Assembly (NCBI RefSeq): GCF_022370755.2
Contig: NZ_CP092364.2
Coordinates: 4,030,001-4,094,000, forward strand
DNA: 64,000 nt
DNA from: Mycolicibacterium goodii
GTDB lineage: Bacteria; Actinomycetota; Actinomycetes; Mycobacteriales; Mycobacteriaceae
Direction of reading: 5' to 3'
The notes under the pieces are model-generated. The model searched no databases. It was given only the letters and a program-made list of their open reading frames with translations, and was not told the origin of the DNA. This document shows positions 45,839 to 58,643 of this stretch, one piece after another; positions within the stretch are counted from its first letter, which is position 1; each line of letters starts with the position of its first letter. The position numbers and the translations under genes were made by a program.

Positions 45839-46357
45839 TCAGCTCGGCGATTCCTCGGAACCCAGCGTGTCGAAGACCTCGTGATACAGCAGTGAGTGCA
45901 CGTGTTCCACGCGCGGAATGTCGTGGAACTCCAAGGGATCCTGCGCTGCCGATTCGATGATCAGGGTGCCGGTTCGCAATATCCGGTCGGTCAAACCGTG
46001 CTGGAATTCAACGCTGTTGATGCGCGCGAGTGGGATGTCGATGCCTGAACGCGTGAGCACGCCGTGACGGAACATCACCCTGCGGTCGGTGATGACGAAG
46101 TGGGTGGTCCACCAGTTGAGAAACGGCCACAGCGTGAGCCATCCGACGAGCACCAACCAGATCGCGGTGATGACGATGAACAGGACGTTCTTGGCGGTCG
46201 GCTGCCAGTCCATGGTGTTCACCACAGCTGCGACGAACGCTGCCCCCGCGCTGGCGAAGATGAGAACGAAGATCGCGCCGATCAGGCGTTTCCAGTGCGG
46301 ATGTCGGTGCAGAACCACCTGCTCGTCGTTTGCCAGCACGTTCTCCGGGTAGCCCAC
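45839..46357 (-). CDS. Bacterial PH-domain membrane protein
   Basis: A 172-residue protein (Rv3278c type). Two membrane segments lie near the N-terminus (LIGAIFVLIFASAGAAFVAAV and VLFIVITAIWLVLVGWLTLW). A bPH_2 domain follows: HFVITDRRVMFRHGVLTRSG, DIPLARINSVEFQHG, LIIESAAQDPLEFHDIP. The family (YdbT-like) is of unknown function, probably a membrane-associated scaffold. Ten bases after birA on the same strand. Confidence 0.85.
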   Translation of the reverse strand: MGYPENVLANDEQVVLHRHPHWKRLIGAIFVLIFASAGAAFVAAVVNTMDWQPTAKNVLFIVITAIWLVLVGWLTLWPFLNWWTTHFVITDRRVMFRHGVLTRSGIDIPLARINSVEFQHGLTDRILRTGTLIIESAAQDPLEFHDIPRVEHVHSLLYHEVFDTLGSEESPS

Positions 46358-46366
46358 GGCAGAACT

Positions 46367-47161
46367 CTACGACCCCAGTGGACGCAGGTGCGTGATATCG
46401 CCGGCGGACACCCTGACCCGTTCGCCCCCGGTGTCGATCACCAAGCGCCCCAGGTCGTCGACGGACTCGGCGACGCCCTCGACACTGCGGTCGCCGGGCA
46501 GGCTCGCCCGCACCTGATTGCCGATCGTCACGCTGCGGGCGCGGTAGTCGGCGGCGAGCGACGGATCACCCGTACGCCAACTCTCGATACGCGCGGCGAG
46601 ACGACGCAGCAGCACCGGTGCCAGGTGATTGCGGTCGACGGCGGGCGCTCCCTGTTGCGCCAGCGACGTCGCGCGCGGGTCCGGCGCCTCCTCGACGGTC
46701 AGGGTGACGTTGAGCCCGAGACCGACCACGACAACCTGCGTGGGGGCCATCTCGGCGAGGATGCCCGCCAGCTTGCCCGCCGATTCGGGCGGACCGACGA
46801 GCACGTCGTTGGGCCATTTCAAACCCGCGTCCACATCGCACACCTCGCCCACCGCGTCGACGATCGCGAGGCCGGTCGCGAGCGGCAGCCATCCCCACGT
46901 GTCGGTGGGCACACCCGCGGTGTCCACGCCGAACGACACGATCAGTTGCGAGCGCGGCGGCGCCGTCCACCGCCTGCCGTGTCTGCCGCGGCCTGCGTTC
47001 TGGAACTCCGCGAACAGCACCTTGCCCGCGATGTTCTCGCCGCCGGTCGCGCGGGCCAGCAGATCGGCGTTGGTCGATCCGGTTTCGTCGACGACGTCGA
47101 CCTGCCGCCACGGTGCGGCGAGTCCGGAGGCCAGGGTGTTCACGTCAAGTGGGGTTCGCAT
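46367..47161 (-). CDS. birA: Biotin protein ligase BirA
   Basis: BirA attaches biotin to the carrier lysine of acyl-CoA carboxylases. The ATG at 47161 gives 264 residues (47176 is an alternative start). Catalytic motifs: DETGSTNADLLARA, FAEFQNAGRGRHGRRW, GLKWPNDVLVG..KLAGIL and the C-terminal SH3-like cap. It lacks an N-terminal helix-turn-helix, so it is a group I ligase without repressor function. It lies beside accD5 and near accA3, whose Lys565 is its likely substrate. Confidence 0.95.
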   Translation of the reverse strand: MRTPLDVNTLASGLAAPWRQVDVVDETGSTNADLLARATGGENIAGKVLFAEFQNAGRGRHGRRWTAPPRSQLIVSFGVDTAGVPTDTWGWLPLATGLAIVDAVGEVCDVDAGLKWPNDVLVGPPESAGKLAGILAEMAPTQVVVVGLGLNVTLTVEEAPDPRATSLAQQGAPAVDRNHLAPVLLRRLAARIESWRTGDPSLAADYRARSVTIGNQVRASLPGDRSVEGVAESVDDLGRLVIDTGGERVRVSAGDITHLRPLGS

Positions 47162-49486
<2,325 letters not shown>

Positions 49487-49487
<1 letters not shown>

Positions 49488-49618
49488 TGAGCCGCTTGCG
49501 CGAAGAACAAACGGGTCAGATGAGCCGCTTGCGCGAAGAACAAACGGGTCAGATGAGCCGCTTGCGCGAAGAACAACAGGGTCGGATGAGCCGCTTGCGC
49601 GAAGAACAAACGGGTCGG
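49487..49618 (+). repeat. 33-bp minisatellite, four copies
   Basis: Units start at 49487, 49520, 49553 and 49586, each beginning ATGAGCCGCTTGCGCGAAGA. Units 1 and 2 are identical, unit 3 changes ACGGGTCAG to CAGGGTCGG and unit 4 has ACGGGTCGG. A remnant CTGAGCCGCTCATGA closes the array and supplies the maf start. Copy number is likely to vary between strains. Confidence 0.95.
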
Positions 49619-49633
49619 CTGAGCCGCTCATGA
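49487..49633 (+). CDS. 48-residue repeat peptide between accE5 and maf
   Basis: The ATG (49487-49489) overlaps the accE5 TGA, and the TGA (49631-49633) overlaps the maf ATG, so this small frame links both genes by translational coupling. It encodes four 11-residue repeats of the form [11 protein letters not shown] followed by LSRS. The product is Arg/Glu/Gln-rich and hydrophilic, with one Met per unit. It may be a real peptide or simply a coupling cassette like those in mycobacterial MIRU elements. No homologue was recognised. Confidence 0.6.
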
Positions 49634-50265
49634 CCCGGGTTGTTCTTGGTTCGGCGTCGTCGGGCCGGCTGAGTGTGCTGCGTAACGCCGGCATCGAACC
49701 GCTCGTCGTGGTTTCAGATGTCGACGAGGACGCGATCATCGCTGCGCACCCATCGGCTCGGCCGGATGAGGTCGTCGCGGCGTTGGCGGCGGCCAAGGCC
49801 GCCGAGGTGGTGACTCGGCTGTCCGCTTCGGAGGCCGCCGACGCGGTCGTGATCGGCTGTGATTCGATGCTGCTGCTCGACGGGAAGCTGTGCGGCAAAC
49901 CCGGTTCGGTCGACGCCGCGCAACGCCAGTGGCAGACGATGGCGGGGCGGTCTGCCGATCTGTTGACCGGGCACTGCGTTATCCGGTTGCGGGACGGCGA
50001 GATCGTGGGCAATCTCACCGAATCGTCGGGCACCACAGTGCATTTCGGCTCCCCCGCCCCTGACGATCTGGCGGCGTACCTGGCGACGGGCGAACCGCTG
50101 TGGGTCGCAGGCGCATTCACTCTCGACGGGCTCGGCGGCTGGTTCATCGACCGTATCGAGGGCGATCCGTCGAACGTCATCGGCCTGAGTCTGCCGGTGC
50201 TGCGCGCCTTGTTCTCGCGACTGGGAGTGTCGATCGCCGAACTGTGGTCGGCGAACGGACGGTGA
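49630..50265 (+). CDS. maf: Maf-type nucleoside triphosphate pyrophosphatase
   Basis: A 211-residue Maf protein: [19 protein letters not shown] at the N-terminus, the [19 protein letters not shown] core with catalytic Asp, and [13 protein letters not shown] near the end. Maf enzymes hydrolyse non-canonical nucleotides such as dTTP/UTP analogues. The start overlaps the repeat-peptide stop (ATGA), so it is in the accD5 operon, as Rv3282 is. Confidence 0.93.
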   Translation: MTRVVLGSASSGRLSVLRNAGIEPLVVVSDVDEDAIIAAHPSARPDEVVAALAAAKAAEVVTRLSASEAADAVVIGCDSMLLLDGKLCGKPGSVDAAQRQWQTMAGRSADLLTGHCVIRLRDGEIVGNLTESSGTTVHFGSPAPDDLAAYLATGEPLWVAGAFTLDGLGGWFIDRIEGDPSNVIGLSLPVLRALFSRLGVSIAELWSANGR

Positions 50266-50386
50266 GAGGCGGCACCGAAGCGTTGACGACACGCCTTCGC
50301 GCGGAATGCGTGTCGTGACGGTCCGCTGACCCGGCAGTGACCAAATTGCAACAAACTCGGTCGGGCGGCACGCCGGGCACAAAGCT

Positions 50387-50647
50387 GTGAATTCCCTCAC
50401 ATCGGCCGACACTGGGGCGATGCCGGTCGAAGAAACGATGTGGGATGTCCGCGTCGAGCGCGACATCGAAACTTATGATCTGGAGCGGCTGCGCGCCGCG
50501 TTCGCTGACGTAATCGCCAAGCGGCTCGCACCGAGCAAACGCCTCCTGCGGGTCGTCACGTGGTGCCAGGACGGTGGTTCGCTGTTCCGCACCAAGTCCG
50601 GTCCGCGCCGCTACGCCGTGGCGTACGAGGTGGTGTACACGGCCTGA
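50387..50647 (+). CDS. Small hypothetical protein
   Basis: An 86-residue frame from GTG 50387; ATG 50420 is an alternative start. DVRVERDIETYDLERLRAAF and the C-terminal YAVAYEVVYTA look protein-like, but no family is recognised. It sits 121 bases after maf and ends five bases before a convergent membrane-protein gene. May be conserved only in close relatives. Confidence 0.5.
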   Translation: MNSLTSADTGAMPVEETMWDVRVERDIETYDLERLRAAFADVIAKRLAPSKRLLRVVTWCQDGGSLFRTKSGPRRYAVAYEVVYTA

Positions 50648-50651
50648 ACGG

Positions 50652-51386
50652 TCACTGCGGCGCACGCTGCAGCTTCGGCACCACGTTGCCGGGGCCAGCC
50701 GGCACGAGGATCTTCCCGTCCCGGTCGACTATGGGGGAATCGGTGACGAATCCCGCGTCCGACCTGGCCGTGATTACTTCGGACTTGATCTCGTGCGTTG
50801 ACGAGATGTCCCGGGTCGTGCACTTGCCCGATGCGGTGCTGCTGGTCTGCGGCACATCGGGCGCCCAGAGCAACTCGACGGTCATGTGCGCCGGCGCACC
50901 GTCGACGGGTGGCCGAGACGAGGTCGACGCCACACATTGCTCTGCACCCCGCATGTTCCGCCAGCTCCGATAGCCCTTGACACCGGTGTCCGGTGGCACC
51001 AGGAAGTACGCCGTGGCGATCTGCGTCCGGTCGGACCCAACCGGATCCACCACGTAGCCGATGACGGGCAGTGCACCCCGACGCTCCGGCTTCGGGGGCT
51101 GGTAGGCCTGGACCGCTGCGTTCCACTCGTCGCGCTGCTTCTGCTCGGCTTCGCGCTCGGCCTTGTCGTTCTGGGCCGACCAACCGAGGATCGCGATGAA
51201 GATCGACGCCACGATGACGACGAGCCCGCCGAGGGCGGTCATCGCATACGACGCGTCGCTGGGCTCGTTGGCCTCAGGGTTCTTGTACTTCCACGATTCG
51301 GCGGCCCACCACAGCTTGCGCGGCCGCAGCAGCATGATGAGACCCGTTGGAATACCGATGATCACACCGAGGACCACAAATCCCAC
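50652..51386 (-). CDS. Membrane protein with DUF6199-like N-terminus
   Basis: A 244-residue protein starting with GTG 51386. Two transmembrane segments ([36 protein letters not shown]) flank the short motif [23 protein letters not shown], which recalls DUF6199. A coiled-coil-like charged stretch ([15 protein letters not shown]) follows, then a ~140-residue soluble part probably outside the membrane. Function unknown. It is divergent from sseA. Confidence 0.75.
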   Translation of the reverse strand: MGFVVLGVIIGIPTGLIMLLRPRKLWWAAESWKYKNPEANEPSDASYAMTALGGLVVIVASIFIAILGWSAQNDKAEREAEQKQRDEWNAAVQAYQPPKPERRGALPVIGYVVDPVGSDRTQIATAYFLVPPDTGVKGYRSWRNMRGAEQCVASTSSRPPVDGAPAHMTVELLWAPDVPQTSSTASGKCTTRDISSTHEIKSEVITARSDAGFVTDSPIVDRDGKILVPAGPGNVVPKLQRAPQ

Positions 51387-51500
51387 GGGGGGAGCCTAAC
51401 GCCACCGAACAGGGCGGCCATGCGGCAATTAGCGGCGGCGATCAGGTGTTTCGCCCCACTGCCGGGACAACGTTCGCGGTCTCGGCGGTACGCTCATGGT

Positions 51501-52388
51501 GTGTCGCTGCCTGCAGATCCCAGCCCCACTCTCTCCGAATACGCCCACCCGGAACGCCTGGTGACCGCCGACTGGCTGGCCAGCAATCTGGGCCGGCCTG
51601 GTCTGGCCATCGTCGAGTCCGACGAGGACGTGCTGCTCTACGACACCGGGCACATCCCCGGTGCGGTGAAGATCGACTGGCACACCGACCTCAACGACCC
51701 GCACGTGCGCGACTACATCAACGGCGAGCAGTTCGCGGCGTTGATGGACCGCAAGGGCATCAGCCGCGACGACACCGTCGTCATCTACGGCGACAAGAGC
51801 AACTGGTGGGCCGCGTACGCCCTGTGGGTCTTCACGCTGTTCGGCCACCCGGACGTGCGCCTGCTCGACGGTGGACGCGATCTGTGGGTCTCCCACGGCC
51901 GAGACACCACGCTCGACGTGCCGACGCGTCAGTCGAGCGGGTACCCGGTCGTCGAGCGCAACGACGCCCCGATCCGCGCGTTCAAGGCGGACGTGCTGGA
52001 GATCCTCGGGAAGCAGCCGCTGATCGACGTCCGCTCGCCGCAGGAGTACACCGGCGAACGGACCCACATGCCGGATTACCCGGAGGAGGGTGCGTTGCGG
52101 GGTGGCCACATCCCCACCGCGAAATCGATCCCGTGGGGCAAGGCCGCCAAGGACAACGGCCAGTTCCGCAGTCGCGCCGAGCTCGAGGAGCTGTACGGCT
52201 TCCTGAAGCCTGATGACGAGACCGTGGTGTACTGCCGCATCGGCGAGCGTTCCAGCCACACCTGGTTCGTGCTGACGCACCTGCTGGGCCTGCCGGGTGT
52301 CCGCAACTACGACGGCTCGTGGACCGAATGGGGCAACGCGGTGCGGGTGCCCGTAGCGGTCGGTCCGGATCCGGGTTCGGCGCCGTGA
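51501..52388 (+). CDS. sseA: Thiosulfate/3-mercaptopyruvate sulfurtransferase SseA
   Basis: The GTG at 51501 gives 295 residues. Two rhodanese domains: the first contains [18 protein letters not shown] and a non-catalytic loop, the second carries the active Cys245 in [12 protein letters not shown]. It moves sulfane sulfur to acceptors such as cyanide or thioredoxin. The stop overlaps the SufE-like gene (GTGA), implying sulfur hand-over between the products. Equivalent to Rv3283. Confidence 0.93.
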   Translation: MSLPADPSPTLSEYAHPERLVTADWLASNLGRPGLAIVESDEDVLLYDTGHIPGAVKIDWHTDLNDPHVRDYINGEQFAALMDRKGISRDDTVVIYGDKSNWWAAYALWVFTLFGHPDVRLLDGGRDLWVSHGRDTTLDVPTRQSSGYPVVERNDAPIRAFKADVLEILGKQPLIDVRSPQEYTGERTHMPDYPEEGALRGGHIPTAKSIPWGKAAKDNGQFRSRAELEELYGFLKPDDETVVYCRIGERSSHTWFVLTHLLGLPGVRNYDGSWTEWGNAVRVPVAVGPDPGSAP

Positions 52389-52801
52389 CCATGCCGGCCG
52401 CCCTGGCGGAGGTGGTGTCGGACTTCCAGGAGGTGGCCGGCCAGGACAAGCTGCAACTGCTGCTGGAGTTCGCCAACGAACTGCCGCCGTTGCCCGCCCA
52501 CCTTGAGGAGGCGGCGATGGAACCGGTGCCGGAATGCCAGTCGCCGCTGTTCCTCGACGTCGACGCGTCGAATCCGGAGTCGGTCCGCCTGTACTTCAGC
52601 GCGCCCGCCGAGGCCCCCACCACGCGCGGGTTCGCGGCGATCCTGGCCGCCGGTCTTGACGGGCAGCCCGCCGCGGACATCCTCGCGGTACCCGACGACT
52701 TCTACTCCGAACTCGGCCTGGCGGCGCTCATCAGCCCGCTGAGGCTGCGCGGCATGTCCGCGATGCTGGCCCGCATCAAGCGCCGGCTGCTTGCGGCCTG
52801 A
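52385..52801 (+). CDS. SufE-family sulfur acceptor protein
   Basis: A 138-residue SufE-like protein; the GTG at 52385 overlaps the sseA stop (ATG 52391 is an alternative). Family motifs: [20 protein letters not shown], then [12 protein letters not shown] with sulfur-accepting Cys51, and [20 protein letters not shown]. SufE normally takes persulfide from a cysteine desulfurase; coupling to SseA suggests it may take sulfur from the rhodanese instead. Confidence 0.9.
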   Translation: MTMPAALAEVVSDFQEVAGQDKLQLLLEFANELPPLPAHLEEAAMEPVPECQSPLFLDVDASNPESVRLYFSAPAEAPTTRGFAAILAAGLDGQPAADILAVPDDFYSELGLAALISPLRLRGMSAMLARIKRRLLAA

Positions 52802-55007
<2,206 letters not shown>

Positions 55008-55033
55008 GCCGATAGCGGCCGCGACTTGAACGC

Positions 55034-55090
55034 CGAGGCTGTGGTTATCGTTGGGATGTGCGAGCGCGCACCCCGGTAACCACAGCCTCG
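55034..55090. terminator. Long hairpin downstream of accA3
   Basis: CGAGGCTGTGGTTATC (55034-55049) pairs with GGTAACCACAGCCTCG (55075-55090) over 16 positions with one mismatch. It lies 27 bases after the accA3 stop and likely ends the transcript. Confidence 0.65.
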
Positions 55091-55133
55091 CGGCATTTCG
55101 GGCGTCAACGGGCCTGGCATGCGAAGGATCACG

Positions 55134-55487
55134 ATGGAACCTGTCGAAATCAACGCGGGCTCTTGGTATCTGCGCGCGTTGCGGGCCGACGACCTGATGG
55201 ACGACCGGCCGGCACTCGCCGAGCTCGGTGAGACCGATCCCGAACACGTCACCAGGCGTGAGGCGCAGTGGGCGTCCGACACGTGTTACTCGTGGGCCGT
55301 GTGCGAACCCACCACCGGTGAGATGCTCGCCGAGGTCACCCTCGACCCCGTGACCGCGGTGGTGCACAGCAGGGCCAGAGCCGGTCACGCCGACGCCGCG
55401 CGGATCGCCGAGGAGAGTGTGCGACGGTTCGCGGGAGCCATGCTGGGGCTGACTCCGCACGAATCCGATGCACCCGTCACGGATTGA
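55134..55487 (+). CDS. Small hypothetical protein (GNAT-like N-terminal part)
   Basis: A 117-residue protein from ATG 55134, with AAGGA six bases upstream (55119 is an alternative start). WYLRALRADDLMDDRPALAE resembles the first strand and helix of GNAT acetyltransferases, and YSWAVCEPTTGEMLAEVTLD the central strands, but the acetyl-CoA P-loop is missing. Probably a conserved mycobacterial protein of unknown function. It overlaps the convergent MobA-like gene by 11 bases. Confidence 0.65.
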   Translation: MEPVEINAGSWYLRALRADDLMDDRPALAELGETDPEHVTRREAQWASDTCYSWAVCEPTTGEMLAEVTLDPVTAVVHSRARAGHADAARIAEESVRRFAGAMLGLTPHESDAPVTD

Positions 55488-56025
55488 CGTCGATGTCGTG
55501 CCCGGTGGCGAGGTCTGCGCACTCGACGGCGACGACGTCGGTCCGCCCGCGCAGGAAAAGCTTGGCTCCCTCGTCGCCGTGCACGACGCGTAGCAGCTCC
55601 GGCCAGTGCCGACGCGCGATCGCCACGGGGTGTCCGGGCCTGCCGTCGTAGACCGCGCGCGCCAGTCCCGTTTCGGCGGCCGCCGCCACCACCCGCGCGA
55701 CGACGTCGCCGCCGATGTCAGGCGTGTCGACGAGATGCAGCGCCACCAGGTCCACACCGGTCTGCGCGGCGGCCTCGATCCCGGTGCGCAGCGATGCCGA
55801 CAACCCGTCGGACCAGTCGGTGGCCACCACGGCCCGTGCCGGTTCCGGTACGTCGACGACGGCCGCGCCGAGCACGACGATGACGTGCGCACAGCCGCCA
55901 CCGACCAGGGCCTGTACCGCCGCCTTCAGCCATTCGCCTTCGGCGGCAAGGACCTTCGGCATTCCGAAGCGGGTGCCCGCGCCAGCGGCGAGAACCACTC
56001 CTGCGATCACGGGAGGATTCGACAT
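55477..56025 (-). CDS. MobA/MocA-like nucleotidyltransferase
   Basis: A 182-residue protein with GVVLAAGAGTRFGMPKVL, the glycine-rich signature of molybdenum-cofactor nucleotidyltransferases. The DWSDGLSASLRTGIEAA stretch and HLVDTPDIGGDVVARV with its metal Asp follow. MocA adds CMP and MobA adds GMP to molybdopterin. The GRPGHPVAI motif is closer to MocA. A link to the molybdenum formate dehydrogenase 40 kb away is possible but not shown. It lies 21 bases after sigF. Confidence 0.85.
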   Translation of the reverse strand: MSNPPVIAGVVLAAGAGTRFGMPKVLAAEGEWLKAAVQALVGGGCAHVIVVLGAAVVDVPEPARAVVATDWSDGLSASLRTGIEAAAQTGVDLVALHLVDTPDIGGDVVARVVAAAAETGLARAVYDGRPGHPVAIARRHWPELLRVVHGDEGAKLFLRGRTDVVAVECADLATGHDIDVNP

Positions 56026-56046
56026 GCCGCCGGTGCCGACGCGCCG

Positions 56047-56805
56047 TTACTGCAGCTGGTCGCGTAGCCGCGCCAGCGACTTTGCCAGCAACCGCGATAC
56101 GTGCATCTGCGAGATGCCGACGCGTTCGGCGATCTGGGTCTGCGTCATCGATTCGAAGAACCGCAGAACCAGCACCGTGCGTTCGCGTTCGGGCAGGCTC
56201 GCCAGCAGCGGACGCAGCGATTCGCGGTTGTCGATCTGATCGAGTCCCATGTCGAGGTCTCCGAGCGTGTCAACAATCGCCGGAGCTTCGTCGTCGCCAC
56301 CGCCACCGCCACCGCTGTCGATCGACAGTGTGTTGTACGAGCTCCCCGCGATCAGGCCCTCGACGACCTCTTCGCGATCCATGTCGAGTTCCTGCGCGAG
56401 CTCGGAGGCCGTGGGTGCACGCCCCAGCCTCTGCGACAGTTCGGCCGTCGCGGCACCGAGACGCAGGTGCAGCTCCTTGAGCCGGCGCGGCACCTTGACC
56501 GACCAGCTGTTGTCGCGGAAGTGCCTGCGGACCTCGCCCATGATCGTGGGCACGGCGAACGACACGAAATCGGAACCGGCCTCGACATCGAACCGGTTCA
56601 CGGCGTTGACCAGGCCGACCCGCGCGACCTGCACGAGGTCTTCGCGCGGCTCACCGCGGCCGTCGAATCGGCGCGCGATGTGATCGGCGAGCGGCAGGCA
56701 CCGCTCGACGATCTTCTCGCGCTGGCGCACGTAGGCCGGCGAGCCCTCGGTTGTCCCCGCGAGTTCGCGGAACATGTCGAGGACGTCTGCATATTCCGAC
56801 GTCAC
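56047..56805 (-). CDS. sigF: Stress sigma factor SigF
   Basis: The GTG at 56805 overlaps the anti-sigma stop (GTGA); product 252 residues. SigB/SigF-type sigma-70 factor. Region 2: LPLADHIARRFDGRGEPRED and LVQVARVGLVNAVNRFD. Region 3 and region 4 follow, with the helix-turn-helix TQTQIAERVGISQMHVSRLL. SigF controls stationary-phase, oxidative and envelope stress genes in mycobacteria and recognises GTTT-N15-17-GGGTA. Cotranscribed with chaB and usfX. Confidence 0.97.
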   Translation of the reverse strand: MTSEYADVLDMFRELAGTTEGSPAYVRQREKIVERCLPLADHIARRFDGRGEPREDLVQVARVGLVNAVNRFDVEAGSDFVSFAVPTIMGEVRRHFRDNSWSVKVPRRLKELHLRLGAATAELSQRLGRAPTASELAQELDMDREEVVEGLIAGSSYNTLSIDSGGGGGGDDEAPAIVDTLGDLDMGLDQIDNRESLRPLLASLPERERTVLVLRFFESMTQTQIAERVGISQMHVSRLLAKSLARLRDQLQ

Positions 56806-57218
56806 CGCAGCAGGCTCGCTCGCCTCGTGGTCATAGTGATGCCGAACACCTGCCCCTCCTGGGGTCCGGCGCCATCGGTGAACGTGTTCACCTCGTCTGT
56901 GAGCGAACTGAGCACGTGCCAGCTGAAACTGCCGGGCTCGACGACGTTGGCACCGATGCACACCGTGGACGCGGAGATGACCACCGCGTCGGGGCCGGGA
57001 TCCACCCGCAGGACCAGCGTCGCATCGGGCACCGCCGACCTGATCAACGTGGTGCATGCCTCGTCGACCGCAAGACGCAGATCCGCGACGACGTCGAAGT
57101 CAAGGTCCTCGAATGTGGCAATGGCAGCGACCACCGTGCGCACCACCGCCAGGTTCTCCAACATCGCTGCGACGCGGATCTCGACCGACCGCTCGCCCCG
57201 AGCGGGTGTTTCCGCCAT
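56802..57218 (-). CDS. rsbW: Anti-sigma F factor RsbW/UsfX
   Basis: The ATG at 57218 follows AGGAGG; product 138 residues. It is a GHKL-type (HATPase_c) anti-sigma protein: ADLRLAVDEACTTLIRSAV holds the N-box Asn-equivalent region, and LTDEVNTFTDG is the later part of the fold. It binds and silences SigF until antagonists release it. The N-box here reads VDEACTT, without Asn, so kinase activity is uncertain. Overlaps sigF by GTGA. A close paralogue is at 62179-62733. Confidence 0.93.
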   Translation of the reverse strand: MAETPARGERSVEIRVAAMLENLAVVRTVVAAIATFEDLDFDVVADLRLAVDEACTTLIRSAVPDATLVLRVDPGPDAVVISASTVCIGANVVEPGSFSWHVLSSLTDEVNTFTDGAGPQEGQVFGITMTTRRASLLR

Positions 57219-57318
57219 CTGACCTCCTGGAATTTGTGACCGACAGTACCTCAGGCGCGTGGATGGACTCACCACGCCACTCCCTCTGCCGCCGGATCAC
57301 GCGCTGTGCGGTGCCCGG

Positions 57319-57738
57319 TCAACGCCGAGCCCGGGTTTCGCGCCGGTTCGCCTTCTCGATGGCGGTCACCAGATCGCTCTTGTTCATCGTCGAGCGGCCG
57401 GGAATGTCGAGGCGCCGGGCGATCTGCATGAGGTGAGACTTGCTGGCGTGGGCATCGACCCCTTCGGCCGTCTCGCCCTTGGCGGCCGGGCCGCCGCTGC
57501 GGGCGCGCTGATCGGACGGGCCGCGCCGCTTCTTGGCCTCCCAGTGGTCGCCCACCTTCTCGTAGCTGTGCTTCAGCGCGGAGTACGCGACCCGGTGGGC
57601 CCGCTCCCCCTCGCCGTACTCTTCGGCCGCCGCGTCGTGCGCCTTGGCAAAAGTGCGCTGTGCCTTGGCCTCCGACTTCTGCAGAGTGCTCGGCAGTTCG
57701 CTTTTCTTGGCCGTGCCCCGCCGGGTCGTCTTCGGCAC
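57319..57738 (-). CDS. chaB: ChaB-family protein of the sigF operon
   Basis: The GTG at 57738 (after AGGAAG) gives 139 residues. The N-terminal half is ChaB-like (LPSTLQKSEAKAQRTFAKAH then VAYSALKHSYEKVGDHWEAK), the C-terminal ~50 residues resemble a Rho_N/SAP-like helical motif (SKSHLMQIARRLDIPG and MNKSDLVTAIEKA). In M. smegmatis chaB-usfX-sigF is a known operon. A SigF-type promoter lies upstream, giving positive autoregulation. Confidence 0.9.
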   Translation of the reverse strand: MPKTTRRGTAKKSELPSTLQKSEAKAQRTFAKAHDAAAEEYGEGERAHRVAYSALKHSYEKVGDHWEAKKRRGPSDQRARSGGPAAKGETAEGVDAHASKSHLMQIARRLDIPGRSTMNKSDLVTAIEKANRRETRARR

Positions 57739-57796
57739 TGTGACCACTTCCTCTCGGGTCCTGTCGTGAAACTTCGGGTCGCTTCCGGACCACCGG

Positions 57797-57823
57797 ATGC
57801 CCAACGGCGGCATCCGGGAAACC
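57797..57823 (-). promoter_or_regulatory. SigF-type promoter of chaB-rsbW-sigF
   Basis: On the minus strand GGTTT (57823-57819) and GGGCAT (57802-57797) are 16 bases apart, close to GGTTT-N15-17-GGGTAT with one -10 mismatch. It is ~60 bases before the chaB GTG. Confidence 0.65.
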
Positions 57824-57837
57824 CTCGCCTTGCCTCC

Positions 57838-57969
57838 TCAGGTCATCATCGGGGCCAACATGATGAATGCGATCGCGTACACCGCGGCGATGATCACGAT
57901 CAACACCGCCAGTAGCAGCGCCAGAGAGATGAGGATGCGCCGCATCGTGTGCGGCGAGCCGCCGTCCAT
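57838..57969 (-). CDS. Small hydrophobic peptide (43 aa)
   Basis: From ATG 57969 a 43-residue frame encodes a single long hydrophobic helix (ISLALLLAVLIVIIAAVYAI and FIMLAPMM). ATG 57945 would give 35 residues. It is divergent from the DUF6328 gene and ends 100 bases before chaB. One-helix peptides beside stress sigma genes are common, but no family was recognised and expression is unproven. Confidence 0.55.
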   Translation of the reverse strand: MDGGSPHTMRRILISLALLLAVLIVIIAAVYAIAFIMLAPMMT

Positions 57970-58064
57970 ATCTGCGGCGTACCCAGAAACGCCAGGTTTG
58001 TACCGGCCGGGTCGGACCAGGCCCCGGTCGACGGAAAACCGCGTCTGACGACCGTCGGCGATGC

Positions 58065-58643
58065 ATGATCAACGACATGCGCGCACACGACGAACGGCCG
58101 TCCGGAGTCGCGCGCAACGAGACCGAGGCCGAACGGCTGGACCGCAACTGGAACAACCTGTTGCAGGAGCTGCGCGTGGTGCAGACCGGTGTGCAGCTGC
58201 TCACGGGGCTGCTGCTGACGCTGCCGTTCCAGGAGGGGTTCGAGGTTCTCGATGGGATGATGCGCACGGTCTATCTGGTGACCGTAGCGTGCGCAGCATC
58301 GTCCACGGCGCTGCTCGTCGCTCCGGTTGCCATGCACCGCATGGTATTTCGACGTCACCGGCTGAACCTCGTGGTGACCGCCGCCCACCGCTGCGCCTAC
58401 GCCGGGCTGCTTTTGCTCGGCTTCGCGATGGCCGGTGTGGTGCAGATCATCTTCGATACGGTCGCCAGCCGCAGGACCGGTTTCGTCGCGGGCGGCGTCG
58501 CACTGATCGTGTTCGTGGGCTGTTGGATCGTCTGGCCGTTCACGATGCGGTCGGGTCAGCCGATGTCGGGCTTCTCATCCGGCCGTTCATCGACCAGTTC
58601 AGCCGGCAGTTCATCCGGCACTGTCGCGCAGCGCCGCGAGTAG
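58065..58643 (+). CDS. DUF6328-family membrane protein
   Basis: A 192-residue protein with about four hydrophobic helices: TGVQLLTGLLLTLPFQEGFE, LVTVACAASSTALLVAPVAM, AYAGLLLLGFAMAGVVQIIF and TGFVAGGVALIVFVGCWIVW. The preceding LDRNWNNLLQELRVVQTG is the conserved cytosolic start of DUF6328. Ser/Thr-rich tail. ATG 58077 is an alternative start. Overlaps the convergent oxidoreductase gene by 33 bases at the 3' ends. Function unknown. Confidence 0.8.
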   Translation: MINDMRAHDERPSGVARNETEAERLDRNWNNLLQELRVVQTGVQLLTGLLLTLPFQEGFEVLDGMMRTVYLVTVACAASSTALLVAPVAMHRMVFRRHRLNLVVTAAHRCAYAGLLLLGFAMAGVVQIIFDTVASRRTGFVAGGVALIVFVGCWIVWPFTMRSGQPMSGFSSGRSSTSSAGSSSGTVAQRRE

